NCBI GenBank assembly: GCA_934047225.1
Contig: OW203997.1
Coordinates: 11,084,417 to 11,148,416, forward strand
Source: Ypsolopha sequella
Lineage: Eukaryota; Arthropoda; Insecta; Lepidoptera; Ypsolophidae
Direction: 5' to 3'
Length of the DNA: 64,000 bases
In this document: positions 61,301-64,000 of the stretch, in pieces
Layout of the letters: the number at the start of each line of letters is the position of its first letter
Position numbering within the stretch: position 1 is the first letter of the stretch
Notes under the pieces: generated by a model
Told to the model about the DNA's origin: nothing
Database searches by the model: none
The model's input: the letters and a program-made list of their open reading frames with translations, nothing else
Translations under genes and position numbers: made by a program

Positions 61301-62498
61301 TACAAATTTAGAATTTAGAATTCAGAACTTCACCTGTTAATACATTATCTTCTAAAGTAAAGGATACGGATAAGATACGTACAAAACCCAATGTGTAATG
61401 TGATCTTGATTGTACGAAGCAAGATAAGATGGGTGATTTGCTCGTAAAAACTCGTAGATATCAACTTTTCACAGAGAAATAGCTAGAGCGATGTTTAACC
61501 ACTGAAAACTTTAAATTTTATCTAAATCGTTTGAGCTGTTTTCTAGAACTCAATTACATAATATATATGTACTTAAATATACAAATATTGCTCGTTTGAT
61601 AGGCGGATTGGATAAGTTATGGATATATTTTAAGTACAAGAGTTTTAATATTATAAGTGTCCAAAAATGTAACAATGGCGAGTTGGCGGCCAAAAATAAA
61701 CTTCCGGATAGCAGCGCACGTTCTCTAACGTTTAATTTTTTAATTATTCGGATCACATCAGTATTAATTTATTACGAATAACAAATAACAATCAATATCT
61801 AATGATCGATTAAAAAACAAAATAATCTCTAATTAATAAGAAATTAAATACATAGGTTCGTATCCGTGAACCTCGTAGCGCAGTCGGTAGCGCGCCTGTC
61901 AAGCAGGAGGTCGCAGGTTAAAATATTGGCCCAAGGATTTTTTTAAAATATTTATGCTTTTAAATTTGTTTCTGATTGATTGAAAGTTTGAAATGCACTC
62001 TAATAATAATTAGAGTATTCAAAACAATGGATTTTGCAATAAAACATATTAGCTTAATCTTCGTAAATTACTCCAATTCAGGAATTTAAGAAATTGTTTT
62101 TATATTACGTTTCTTGATAGATTAAACACTTGTGGAATTTAAATATTACCTGAGTAATATTTGAACCTCAATTTATGTATTACGCAGTACGGCTGTAATT
62201 TCACTATTGTTTTTAAATGCTATAAAAATAATACTCACTTTGCAATAGGCTTCTTTTCGGTGGCGTACTGCAACCGCTTTTCCAGCGTTTCCTGCGCCTG
62301 AGCATACCAGTAGTGGCGATCTAAACATGAAAATAAAGTTAAATCAAACGAAAATATCAGTTTCACGTTGACAAGATGAGGCTAGGTTAGTGCTAACTTA
62401 CCATAAGTTTCTTTCACTTCCATTTTAAGCGGTGCTGGCACCATTTCACTTGTAGTGATCGCCGATACCACCATCATAAAACATAACCAAGCACTCAT
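20029..62498 (-). CDS. ALP: Membrane-type alkaline phosphatase, 11 exons, 607 aa
   Basis: Predicted alkaline phosphatase (EC 3.1.3.1), hydrolysing phosphomonoesters at the cell surface. Coding exons in order of transcription: 62498-62402, 62320-62239, 48411-48270, 37425-37251, 33685-33507, 29402-29195, 22962-22777, 22412-22218, 21969-21772, 21312-21182, 20259-20029. All introns are GT-AG and the 1824 nt stay in frame. By alignment from memory to placental ALP: D68 (VGDGMS), catalytic S118, H179 and T181 (VTHATPA), R192, E356, D361 and H365 (GGRIDHAHH), D402, H403 and H405 (TADHGH), H477 (THGGEDV). Residues 1-18 look like a signal peptide; residues 586-607 are a hydrophobic tail, suggesting GPI anchoring. 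N-glycosylation sequons lie at N238, N455, N456 and N526. E117 replaces the usual Asp before the catalytic Ser. Related lepidopteran proteins sit on midgut brush border and some bind Cry toxins; whether this paralogue does is unknown. Confidence 0.95.
20445..20745 (+). repeat. tRNA-derived SINE, copy 2, in ALP intron 10
   Basis: The A box region reads TAACTCAGGGGTAGAACGCT and the B box GGTTTGATCCCC, followed by GGTCGGGCATGCACCAATGA. A family B MITE sits directly at its 3' end. Antisense to ALP. Confidence 0.8.
20749..21006. repeat. Family B hairpin MITE, copy 2, in ALP intron 10
   Basis: Palindrome ACAAGGTGAATTTGTGAACA ... GATGATCAAAAAGTC with TATATA on both sides; it lies between ALP exons 10 and 11 and abuts the SINE tail. 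Confidence 0.85.
21182..21312 (-). CDS. ALP: ALP exon 10, too short for a simple ORF call
   Basis: I found this exon by looking for the missing crown and C-terminal segment. It encodes residues 488-531, PMATVLFAGVVEQSYIPHAI then AYAACLAHYSRRC, matching the family pattern G-P-x-A-x-L-x-x-G-V-x-E-Q-x-Y-I-x-H-x-x-A-Y-A-A-C. The acceptor is TTGCTTCCAG, the donor CCC/GTAAGT. The phase joins exons 9 and 11 exactly. It contains a sequon at N526. Confidence 0.93.
21772..21969 (-). CDS. ALP: ALP exon 9
   Basis: Encodes residues 422-488: YTTLLYGSGPG, two overlapping sequons at N455 and N456, and ATHGGEDVPVYALG. H477 is the third ligand of one zinc. It is 198 nt, phase 1 at both ends. The donor after ALG is GTAGAT; reading past it gives an unrelated tail, so the splice is needed to reach exon 10. 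Confidence 0.95.
22218..22412 (-). CDS. ALP: ALP exon 8: zinc-ligand exon
   Basis: Encodes residues 357-422, with GGRIDHAHHYNNPYRALDE at the start and VVTADHGHVMTFGG later. D361, H365, D402, H403 and H405 are metal ligands or their neighbours, and the 41-residue spacing between D361 and D402 equals that in human enzymes. It is 195 nt, phase 1 at both ends. Confidence 0.96.
22777..22962 (-). CDS. ALP: ALP exon 7
   Basis: Encodes residues 295-357: GLFEYSHLEFNAERG, an acidic low-complexity insert (DGAGADADDSAG), then PSLADMTRAAL and GFFLLIEG. E356 is the conserved magnesium ligand. The exon is 186 nt, phase 1 at both ends. The acceptor is TTTATACCAG, the donor GTAATT. The acidic insert is not typical of vertebrate homologues. 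Confidence 0.95.
23290..23590 (+). repeat. LINE 3' end with (GATG)n tail, ALP intron 6
   Basis: GGCTTCTGTCCAGCAGTGGA followed by CTGATGGATGGATGGATGG is the usual 3' end of lepidopteran RTE-like LINEs, which finish in short GATG-type repeats. Upstream words (GGACAGCTCACAGGCAAAAA, CCAGGAGGCCCACC) are probably degraded LINE coding sequence. Confidence 0.65.
23600..23880 (+). repeat. Inverted repeat pair, left member
   Basis: Begins AGACATCATGACGCAACCAA and includes AGACAATACAATCGTGC, GGCGCAAAATT and AGCACATTCGGTTACACTTT. The complement occurs at 27,276-27,573. It is either two insertions of one family or the ends of one roughly 4-kb element. Confidence 0.7.
23881..24278. repeat. Family J MITE, copy 1, about 398 bp
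   Basis: Ends GGTCTTTACATATGAAATTG and its near complement GGCAATTTCATACGTAAAGACC. The interior has GCCATCCATTTCCATGATAA. An interrupted copy in reverse orientation is at 34,886-35,491. Confidence 0.78.
24420..25175 (-). pseudogene. Jockey/CR1-type LINE 3' fragment
   Basis: On the minus strand, near 24,970-24,895, the reading AVRLWNDLHMKIHISPSLAI then FKKN and a stop matches the C-terminal end of many LINE ORF2 proteins (xxRLWNSLPxxIRxxxSLxxFKKxLK). Neighbouring frames continue upstream with frameshifts. The rest toward 24,420 would be 3' UTR. Confidence 0.55.
25571..26330. repeat. Lepidopteran CCGACTTC-type repeat with internal tandem units
   Basis: AACCGACTTCAAAAAGGAGG, a T run, then GGGCGTTGTTACTTCATAAC and TCCGTCATTTCTGAACCGAT, a very common lepidopteran repeat start. 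From about 25,785 to 26,260, three to four diverged units of about 130-150 bp each contain CCTTCGATC(C/T)TGGCTTCATC, AACTCTTCAAA and TTAGGGTGCTGAT. The frames in it are repeat shadows. Confidence 0.7.
26354..26725. repeat. Large foldback, 372 bp, arms about 160 bp
   Basis: The left arm contains TAAAGACCGATGGTACCGAA, GCAACACTTT, GCCGACTTCTTTCTTCCTGA and TTATCTAGAAGTCGGCG; the right arm is the complement with very few differences. The loop is about 45 bp. It joins the end of the preceding CCGACTTC-type repeat. Confidence 0.85.
27276..27573 (-). repeat. Inverted repeat pair, right member
   Basis: Complement of 23,600-23,880, ending GTCGCGTCATGATGTCT. It differs by several substitutions and small indels. 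Confidence 0.7.
27779..28081. repeat. Tc1/mariner-type MITE, TA target, about 300 bp
   Basis: Left end TACACTCAAGGACATGTTTA then GGGGAACGCAAAAAAACG; right end is the diverged complement CGTTCCTCTAATTTTGTCCC then TGAGAGTA. The TA at both sides and length fit a Tc1/mariner derivative. The ORF at 27909-28097 lies inside it. Confidence 0.68.
28082..29194. other. ALP intron 6, no recognised feature
   Basis: AT-rich intronic sequence next to exon 6; no repeat or frame stood out. Confidence 0.45.
29195..29402 (-). CDS. ALP: ALP exon 6
   Basis: Encodes residues 226-295, beginning VILGGGRRHFLPNVTPDPEH; INVILGGGR is formed across the junction with exon 5. It includes a DGRNL motif, an unusually basic run (REKKRRRLR) and a sequon at N238. 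It ends DYLLG, which is completed by exon 7. The acceptor is TTTCTCTAAG, the donor GTAAGT, exit phase 1. Confidence 0.94.
29535..31049 (+). mobile_element. Helitron-like non-autonomous element, copy 1
   Basis: Starts near AAGTCCTGACTGACTGACTG and ends with the hairpin GCGGGCGAAGCCGCGC followed by CTAG and T, the Helitron type of 3' end (short hairpin about 10 nt before CTRR). The body has GGGTATCGTTTGT, ATCGGGTC(G/A)CTGATTACGA and ACAGACAGACAGACCGACAG. Between 30,400 and 30,700 three diverged units share TATCTCCCAAACGGCT. No Rep/helicase frame. Confidence 0.65.
30325..30372. repeat. TATC/TA microsatellite
   Basis: Imperfect TATCTA and TATATA units inside the Helitron-like copy. Confidence 0.85.
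31175..31555. repeat. Family K foldback element, copy 1
   Basis: Left arm: AAATATTTCATGTAAGTAG, GTTGCCAAGACTTATAAGC, ACTACAAGCCCTAA; right arm: complementary, ending CAACCTACTTTAAATGAAAT. The arms are about 140 bp with roughly 80% pairing. A second copy is at 41,030-41,435. Confidence 0.75.
31556..33506. other. ALP intron 5, mostly unrecognised
   Basis: No gene. A perfect 11-bp hairpin (ACGCATCAGGC/GCCTGATGCGT) lies at about 32,349-32,378. Near 32,030 CGCTCCGTTTCGCTCGGCTC belongs to a GAGCGAAGCGGAG-type motif also seen near 46,512 and 59,384. Confidence 0.45.
33507..33685 (-). CDS. ALP: ALP exon 5
   Basis: Encodes residues 166-225, beginning GKSSGIVTTSRVTHATPAAL. H179 and T181 align with human H153 and S155 of the metal site (E. 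coli has Thr at the second position). R192 aligns with the phosphate-binding Arg at the expected 13-residue spacing. The acceptor is GACTTGGTAG, the donor AAT/GTAAGT, exit phase 0. Confidence 0.94.
34146..34720. repeat. Family G TIR element, copy 2
   Basis: Ends are inverted repeats of about 100 bp: AACATCAAAAGTGGTTTTAT then AAGTACC, and TTCTGCGCTGTGATTGGC at the left; complementary at the right (GCCAATCACAGCGCAGAATC). The middle matches the flanks of element A copy 1 without an insert. No transposase. Confidence 0.7.
34750..34870 (+). repeat. tRNA-headed SINE fragment
   Basis: A box TAGCTCAGTCAGTAGG near 34,760 and B box GGTTCGAATCC near 34,794, followed by AT-rich non-tRNA sequence with ACAAGTTTTCGTAATTTATG. 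Not a complete tRNA. Confidence 0.65.
34886..35491. repeat. Family J MITE, copy 2, split by a nested insertion
   Basis: The complement of 23,881-24,278, ending GGGCAATTTCATATGTAAAG. It is interrupted at 34,978-35,198 by about 221 bp flanked by the direct repeat CTTATGCGTA (34968-34977 and 35199-35208). The insert carries a GATATATTTCGGGCCC arm related to the MITE at 13,865. Confidence 0.72.
35835..35960 (-). repeat. Dispersed repeat fragment, copy of 61-175
   Basis: Complement of the segment beside element A copy 1: AGCGTCCCTGTTACTCCGTT and GTAGCAAAAAGTCGGTTTTT. Confidence 0.6.
35961..36670. other. ALP intron 4, no recognised feature
   Basis: Nothing gene-like seen. The minus frame at 36184-36465 has no known motif. 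Confidence 0.4.
36671..36762. repeat. Pre-miRNA-sized hairpin in ALP intron 4
   Basis: TTTGTGAAAAGCTGAATCA, ATGAGCAGGTTATTTTGGAG pairs with the complement CTTCAAAATAACCTGCTCTT, ATGATTTAGCTTTTTACAAA. The stem is about 38 bp with a few mismatches and a loop of about 10 nt. It could be a miRNA precursor or a mini-MITE. Confidence 0.55.
37055..37215. repeat. Direct repeat A flanking ALP exon 4
   Basis: CAATGGAAACTTTACGATGA, TTTTGTTGAATAACTATTGA and TTTTTCACAATCCGGCTGCA recur in the same order at 38,720-38,875 (about 80% identity by eye). Confidence 0.65.
37251..37425 (-). CDS. ALP: ALP exon 4: catalytic serine exon
   Basis: Encodes residues 108-166 (TYNVDAQTGESSACATALLC at its start). The family motif is normally DSA(G/C)TATA; here it is ESSACATA, with S118 as the catalytic Ser and Glu in place of the preceding Asp. 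LCGVKARYETLGL follows as expected. The acceptor is TTGTTCACAG, the donor GTAAGT, exit phase 1. Diverged direct repeats at about 37,055-37,215 and 38,720-38,875 bracket the exon. Confidence 0.95.
37676..37900 (-). repeat. Lepidopteran dispersed repeat fragment
   Basis: GGGTCCCGTACCCGAAGGGT, ACGGGACCC and CTGTCCGTCTGTTACAG are its middle portion. Confidence 0.65.
38720..38875. repeat. Direct repeat B, upstream of ALP exon 4
   Basis: Second member of the pair with 37,055-37,215; includes CACAATCCGGCTGCTAAACC. Confidence 0.65.
38876..41029. other. ALP intron 3, mostly unrecognised
   Basis: TTTTATTTATGCAGCCAG near 39,130 is a fragment of the MITE at 46,219. The rest (including the plus frame 40169-40384) shows no known domain. 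Confidence 0.4.
41030..41435. repeat. Family K foldback element, copy 2
   Basis: Shares AAATTTCATGTGAAGTAG, TTGCCAAGACTTGTAAGC, CTCTACAAGCCCTAAC and the complementary right arm with 31,175-31,555. Confidence 0.75.
42235..42610. repeat. Element with inverted GCCACAAACTTATCTG words
   Basis: GCCACAAACTTATCTGTTCC GGTG (near 42,393) is repeated inverted as CACCGGAACAAATAAGTTTG (near 42,470). Outer GC-rich words (CGATGAAGTGTGCAACG, GGTGCAACGCGTTGCAC) also pair loosely. Element A holds a similar AGATAAGTTTGTGGTGCGG word near 590, so the two may be related. Confidence 0.45.
43090..43710 (-). repeat. Family G repeat, copy 3, with nested MITE
   Basis: Complementary to 1,950-2,210 in its first part (CACGAGTGCATAATAATTTC) and carrying GGGCCAATCACAGCGCAGAA like the end of copy 2. 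A family L MITE sits inside it at 43,252. Confidence 0.6.
43252..43416. repeat. Family L MITE, copy 1, TA-flanked
   Basis: Left TAGCCGATTTTGAAGGCTTT then CATTTTAGTTTTAGTG; right the complement ending GAAAGCCTTCAAAATTGGCT. About 165 bp. Confidence 0.78.
43711..44050. other. ALP intron 3, no recognised feature
   Basis: No gene or repeat recognised. Confidence 0.4.
44051..44365 (+). repeat. Fragment related to the Helitron-like interior at 30,640-30,900
   Basis: Shares CATTTTGATCG, CGTATCTCC, ACATGAAACTCGGTATCA and GATCGCTGATTACG with that region. The plus frame 44188-44421 runs through it and is not a gene. Confidence 0.55.
44590..45425. repeat. Family I TIR element, about 835 bp
   Basis: Left GCTTTGACACTCACGTGTGA then TTGCTGTTGACTAC; right complement GTAGTCAACAACAATCAAAC then GTGAGTGTTAAAGC. 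The arms continue inward through GC-rich CGTACAACGTTG / CAACGTTGTGCG words. The interior (45,020-45,110) has no transposase. A related fragment lies at 18,080-18,330. Confidence 0.65.
45405..45652. repeat. MITE with about 40-bp TIRs
   Basis: ATTATGACGTGCTCAGAAAA, GTTAACCACACGCTCTTCTG at the left; complementary ATGGTTTAATTTTCTGAGCA, CGTCATAAT at the right. It overlaps the right end of the family I element. Confidence 0.75.
46219..46470. repeat. MITE with TTTATGCAGCCAAATTC ends
   Basis: Left AAGGTGACTTTTGTTTATGC, AGCCAAATTCATACT; right AGTATGAATTTGGCTACATA, AACAAAAGT. Its first word, AAGGTGACTTTT, and its ATTCATACT are shared with family B, so the two may be related. Confidence 0.75.
46480..47640. 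other. ALP intron 3: SINE relic and unrecognised DNA
   Basis: GGCGGCGGTTGCCTCAATCT, CCAGGTTCAAATCCTACCA near 46,690-46,735 is a decayed SINE head. Near 46,512 lies CACTCCGCTTCGCTCAGCTC. The plus-strand frames at 46473-47224 have no known domain. Confidence 0.45.
47663..48003 (+). repeat. tRNA-derived SINE, copy 3
   Basis: A box TAGCTCAGGAGTAGAACG near 47,674; B box GTTCGATCCCC near 47,718; then GGTCAAGCATGCACTAATAA, AAGGAAACTTGTATGCCC and ACACCCCCTCGGGGATTGAT. It lies 270 bp beyond the donor of ALP exon 3, antisense to the gene. Confidence 0.82.
48270..48411 (-). CDS. ALP: ALP exon 3: first metal-binding motif
   Basis: Encodes residues 61-107, with NIILVVGDGMSLTTVTAAR near its start. D68 of VGDGMS is the Asp that bridges the zinc and magnesium sites in this family. 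The segment ending FPAVALAK leads into TYNVD of exon 4, as in other family members. The acceptor is a long T tract ending ATCAATAG, the donor GTATTT. The exon sits about 410 bp from a young transposon in intron 2. Confidence 0.95.
48715..48822 (+). pseudogene. LINE relic (RTE-like), target of element A copy 2
   Basis: The plus strand reads VRLKAFETWCWRRIAG, resembling the conserved KxFExWxWRR word near the C-terminal end of RTE/Jockey-type ORF2 proteins. It is cut by element A at 48,823. The minus frame 48412-48873 over this region is a shadow. Confidence 0.55.
48823..50507. mobile_element. Element A copy 2: 1,685-bp TIR transposon in ALP intron 2
   Basis: Same orientation as copy 1 and nearly identical: I saw one C-run length difference (near 49,740) and one G/T difference (near 50,084). 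It is flanked by its own 7-bp duplication, GTATTGT (48816-48822 and 50508-50514). It interrupts a LINE relic (48,715-48,822). Different flanking duplications show two independent insertions and argue against an assembly artefact. Confidence 0.92.
50545..50640 (+). repeat. Start of the lepidopteran dispersed repeat
   Basis: AACCGGCCAAGCGCGTGTCG, GGCTACGCGCAGTGT and AATTGCCCGTCAAAATA. Confidence 0.65.
50765..50921 (+). repeat. Family B MITE, half copy
   Basis: The left arm and centre match 15,137-15,290 almost exactly, then the sequence changes to TGTATACATATATATG just after the hairpin centre. The right arm is missing. The left side is again a TATATA run. Confidence 0.8.
50980..51203. repeat. 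Foldback MITE with 80-bp arms
   Basis: GGAAAGTAATTTAGGAGGTG, ATTCAGTATCGTTAATACAT, CACATTCCACTGCAAAG at the left and the near-perfect complement at the right. About 224 bp. No ORF. Confidence 0.85.
51606..52548 (+). mobile_element. Helitron-like non-autonomous element, copy 2
   Basis: From about TCATCATATATATAAAAAGA through AAGTCCTGACTGACTCACTC to GCGGGCAAAAG CTAG T. The body matches 57,290-58,052 closely, including a G run (52,270) and TTTTACGTAGCCTGCTCGAG. Part of the 3' hairpin is deleted. No coding frame. Confidence 0.68.
52557..52718. repeat. Family L MITE, copy 2, TA-flanked
   Basis: AAAGCCGATTCTGAAGGCTT and the complement AAGCCTTCAGAATCGGCTTT with TA at each side; about 162 bp. It sits directly after the Helitron-like end. 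Confidence 0.82.
52719..53630. other. ALP intron 2: no confirmed feature
   Basis: A short plus-strand frame MEEYVVLALADAEKR at about 53,025 followed by a GTAAAT donor-like site could be a first exon, but no later exon or domain supports it. Repeated TTAACTTAA-type words at 52,750-52,860. Confidence 0.3.
53636..53893 (+). repeat. SINE with a variant tRNA head, copy 4
   Basis: The head TGGTCTAGTGTGGTTTGAGC, CGGGTTTTAATCCCGTAGGG differs from the other three copies, but the 3' body (GGTGTACGAGTGTGGACT, ACACATCTGACACCTCTCGG) is the same. It suggests tRNA-head exchange or a second subfamily. Confidence 0.7.
53894..55177. other. ALP intron 2, no recognised gene
   Basis: AT-rich sequence. TTTCTGTCTGTCTGTTTGTT near 54,740 with CATCTCCGAAACAACTAAAC resembles interiors of the Helitron-like/dispersed repeats. 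Confidence 0.4.
55178..55240 (+). repeat. Lepidopteran dispersed repeat start
   Basis: AAAAAACCGGCAAAGTGCGA, GTCAGACTCGCG and TAGGGTTCCGTATTG. Confidence 0.7.
55241..56715. other. ALP intron 2, no recognised gene
   Basis: Around 56,675-56,700 CACGTGGACGAAGTCGCGGG CAACAG is a decayed Helitron-like 3' end. The plus frame at 55635-55862 has no known domain. Confidence 0.4.
56716..57002 (-). repeat. Lepidopteran dispersed repeat, full short form
   Basis: Reads on the minus strand from AACCAGCCAAGTGCGAGTCG to GGGTACGGAACCCT, with CAGACAGACAGACAGC inside; 287 bp. This is the cleanest copy in the window. Confidence 0.78.
57150..57290 (+). repeat. SINE, second family, copy 1
   Basis: AACAAGAGGTCGCAGGTTCG AATCCTGGCCC (B box) followed by TTGTTTCTGATTGATC and ATGCACTCTTATAATA. 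The same order recurs at 61,866-62,030. The A-box half is decayed here. Confidence 0.68.
57291..58052 (+). mobile_element. Helitron-like non-autonomous element, copy 3
   Basis: Begins inside the body (GAGTAAAATATGTTTCAGG), so it lacks the 5' end seen at 51,606. It ends with the intact hairpin GTGGGCGAAGCCGCG, AGCAAAGG, CTAG then T. The G run at 57,757-57,767 is longer than that of copy 2. Confidence 0.68.
58351..58380. repeat. TA microsatellite next to a family B MITE
   Basis: TA repeats interrupted once by TATTAT and running into ACAAGGTGAC of the MITE. Confidence 0.85.
58381..58642. repeat. Family B hairpin MITE, copy 4
   Basis: ACAAGGTGACTTTTTGATCA at the left, complement at the right ending AAAAAGTCAGCTTGT, then TATATA. 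About 262 bp. The plus frame 58394-58576 is read through the arms. Confidence 0.86.
58643..59489. other. ALP intron 2, no recognised gene
   Basis: A plus frame at 59278-59484 is very basic and unrecognised; it contains the repeat word GGAGCCGAGCGAAGCGGAG, so it is probably a repeat shadow. Confidence 0.4.
59490..60626 (-). mobile_element. Mariner element, right end missing
   Basis: The left boundary is TA followed by CGAGGGAGGCTGAAAAGTAA at 59,492, a mariner-type terminal repeat. The transposase reads toward this end on the minus strand. I cannot find the matching inverted repeat beyond 60,626, so the element is truncated or its other end has decayed. It sits in ALP intron 2 in the same orientation as the gene. 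Confidence 0.82.
59556..60626 (-). pseudogene. Mariner transposase with two in-frame stops
   Basis: Reading from MSVEKVKMDKIEPRAVIRFL at 60,626 to the final stop at 59,556 gives 356 codons, full mariner length. Codon 23 (TAA at 60,560-60,558) and codon 96 (TAG at 60,341-60,339) are stops; no frameshift is needed. The N-terminal helix-turn-helix region includes DPRSGRPVSAVTDENV. The catalytic triad is intact: D165 in VTCDETW, D259 in ILHDNAPLHTA, D294 in PYSPDLAPCDYFLF, with 34 residues between the last two (DD34D). The protein would be cut short, so the element cannot move itself, but it was lost by point mutations only, hence not very old. Confidence 0.93.
60760..61860. other. ALP intron 2, no recognised feature
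   Basis: No gene-like motif; AT-rich, with a few frames of about 60-80 codons lacking recognisable domains. Confidence 0.4.
61866..62030 (+). repeat. SINE, second family, copy 2
   Basis: The tRNA-like head CCTCGTAGCGCAGTCGGTAG, CGCGCCTGTCAAGCAGGAGG, TCGCAGGTTAAAAT keeps the A box and a tRNA-like anticodon arm, but the B box is damaged. The tail matches 57,210-57,280. It ends about 210 bp from ALP exon 2. Confidence 0.72.
62239..62320 (-). CDS. ALP: ALP exon 2
   Basis: Encodes residues 33-60 (begins DRHYWYAQAQETLEKRL), matching the N-terminal helix of eukaryotic alkaline phosphatases (WN/WYxQAxExL type). The acceptor is a T-rich tract ending TTTAG, the donor is GTGAGT. The exit phase is 2, which fits exon 3 after a 13.8-kb intron. 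Confidence 0.9.
62402..62498 (-). CDS. ALP: ALP exon 1: start codon and signal peptide
   Basis: Encodes residues 1-32 plus the first base of codon 33. The ATG sits in a good context (AACC before ATG, A at -3). The first residues, MSAWLCFMMVVSAITTSE, form a short hydrophobic secretion signal. The donor reads TATG/GTAAGT. It joins exon 2 across an 81-nt intron in phase 1. An out-of-frame upstream ATG lies 16 nt before this start, but in a weak context. Confidence 0.88.
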
Positions 62499-62514
62499 GG
62501 TTCCGCCGCCACAT
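62446..62514 (-). other. Short upstream ORF overlapping the ALP start
   Basis: An ATG 16 nt before the ALP start opens a 22-codon frame, out of register with ALP, ending at TGA within exon 1. Its context (C at -3) is weaker than that of the main start (A at -3), so leaky scanning is likely. It could modestly reduce translation. This is inference from sequence only. Confidence 0.45.
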
Positions 62515-62570
62515 TTGTGAGTCCATCAGATATTTCGTTAAACGTTCGATTCACTACCCCTGACTCTAAC

Positions 62571-62603
62571 ACTGATCATGGTCCCTTAAATTGGTGTTTA
62601 TAA
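62571..62603 (-). promoter_or_regulatory. ALP core promoter: TATA box and TCAGT initiator
   Basis: On the minus strand TTATAAA lies at 62603-62597 and the arthropod initiator TCAGT at 62575-62571. If transcription starts at the A of TCAGT (62573), the TATA box spans -30 to -24, the canonical spacing. The predicted 5' leader is 75 nt. Only about 245 bp separate this site from the 3' end of a LINE. Confidence 0.72.
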
Positions 62604-62817
62604 GTCTTCCTTTTTATTATGAACATGTTTTGATTTTGGAGAACGCTGAAGCCATACCTGGGATTTCAATTTTACCTGAAACAAAAAAAAACAGGTTATG
62701 CCAGGAATTTTTGGTGAATTCGAATGAATTATTATTTCTTACCGCGATTGCGAAATCGATTAAATTTAATATTTATGTAGCCTATTTAAGTTGACTCCCA
62801 CGTACTTTCAGATAAAG

Positions 62818-64000
62818 ACTTTTTTTTATTATTTTATTTTATTTTTATTTAGTTTTATTAGGGACATCAACAGCAATACATAAAACTTAATACAACATTA
62901 ACAAAAAATACAAGAAATAAAGCCAATAACAGATATCCACAATAGTACATTACCGAAAGTACATAGAACTATTTAACTAGACACTAAATATATAATTGAA
63001 AAAGAGACAAATTAGCTAATAATTAGCACTGTTATTATTTTTACATGAATACTAAAATAAGTGCATAAAAGTGTGCGTGTGTGAGAGGTGTGTAATGAAA
63101 TGAATGTAAGTGAAAGTACTTATGAATGTAATTGAGTAAAGTGTACTAGAGCTACTAAGAATCAGGAAAATTCAATTTATATAAAACTGGTTTTTTGAAT
63201 CTGAATCTATTGCAATCAAATGGATCAATAGAGTGAAATTTTGAATTGTACTCTTTTACCAAACTTATAAGTGGGGAGTTCTGAGCATAGTTTGTACGAA
63301 CAGCAGGCACATGAAACAAACATCGTGACGTATGCCGGGTGCGGTAGCCAGGTGTATTAAGAAACAATTCTGAGACGAGAGCCGGGGAATCAAGACGTCC
63401 ACTCAAAATGTCATGAAGAACCCCCATGTCTAACAGTAGGCGACGATCTTCTAAGCAGAGTAAATTGTGTTTTTTACAAGAAGACATATAGTTGAGGTCA
63501 GTCAATTTGCATCTCCAGTTAAGGTGTCGTAGCAATGTCCACTGAATTTTCTCAAACCTTTCTTTATGAGTGACATATTGAGGAGACCAGACGCTGGAAG
63601 CATAGTCGAGCACACTGCGGACATATGCGTAGTAGACAGATTTAATGCAATCAATGTCTTTAAATACTTGACACGTACGAAGTACAAAGCCAAGGTTTCT
63701 ATGAGCCCGGTTAATTATATCATCAACATGATTCACGAAGGTCAATTTCTTGTCGAGTACTACACCCAGATCACGAACAGTGTCAACTCGTTTAATGGAT
63801 TGGTTTTCAATGAAGTATTGATGCATTAAAGGATTTGAACTACGCGAAAAAGATATCAATACACACTTGGATATATTAACATTAATACCGTTTATGGCAT
63901 AGTATTGTGTTAATATACTGAGATCGTCTTGTAATTTATGGCAGTCACTATGGTCTTTGATATTAAGGTATATTTTTTATCATCAGCATACATTAGAAAT
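62818..64000 (-). mobile_element. Jockey/CR1-type LINE, 3' part, running off the window
   Basis: The minus strand holds the 3' half of ORF2, a 3' UTR (63,154-62,830) and a tail of AATAA/AATAAAAT units near 62,818-62,850. The polarity is the same as ALP. The 5' part lies outside the window. The 3' end sits about 245 bp upstream of the ALP start site. Confidence 0.78.
63155..63990 (-). pseudogene. LINE reverse transcriptase C-terminal region, frameshifted
   Basis: At 63,990-63,979 the frame reads YADD, the reverse transcriptase active site. It then shifts at an A run (63,973-63,978). The next frame, open from about 63,976 to 63,155, continues as expected: KIYLNIKDHSDCHKLQDDLS, then RDLGVVLDKKLTFVNHV and YVRSVLDYASSVWSP, motifs of the thumb region in Jockey/CR1 LINEs. 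The C-terminus ends KLNFPDS. The frameshift makes the copy inactive. Confidence 0.82.

Noticed and set aside
61868..61935. tRNA gene at 61.87 kb
   Set aside because: The head looks tRNA-like but the T arm is damaged and the sequence continues into a SINE body also seen at 57.2 kb.

Overview
This is a piece of insect nuclear genome, almost certainly from a moth or butterfly. It is AT-rich, intron-containing and crowded with transposable elements. It carries tRNA-headed SINEs, Helitron-like ends, palindromic MITEs and the lepidopteran dispersed repeat that starts near AACCGGCCAAGTGCG. The only cellular gene I can support is one alkaline phosphatase gene. There is no operon, CRISPR array, rRNA or free-standing tRNA gene.

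The phosphatase gene runs on the minus strand from a TATA/initiator promoter near 62,573-62,603 to a stop codon at 20,029. I could assemble it from eleven exons whose GT-AG borders and reading phases all agree, giving 607 residues. It has a signal peptide, the complete alkaline phosphatase fold and a hydrophobic C-terminus of GPI-anchor type. All metal ligands are present, but the Asp normally just before the catalytic Ser is Glu. Introns 2 to 6 are 3.6-13.8 kb each and are filled by mobile elements.

Layout. 1-2.2 kb holds a 1.69-kb transposon with a 7-bp target duplication, inserted in an older repeat. 2.2-9.5 kb is repeats and unrecognised AT-rich DNA. 9.5-12.4 kb is a BEL/Pao LTR element with near-identical LTRs and a reduced interior. 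12.4-20 kb is MITEs, an RTE LINE relic and the 3' flank of the phosphatase gene. 20.0-62.6 kb is the gene. Its introns contain SINEs, hairpin MITEs, LINE fragments, three Helitron-like copies, a second copy of the 1.69-kb transposon and a dead mariner. 62.8-64.0 kb is the 3' part of a Jockey/CR1-type LINE that continues past the window.

The most notable points are the young transposon family with 7-bp target duplications, the D-to-E change at the phosphatase active site, the gutted BEL/Pao element with young LTRs, and a hairpin MITE found only inside TA runs. I found no new multi-gene system. All functional statements rest on reading motifs by eye; no database search was run.
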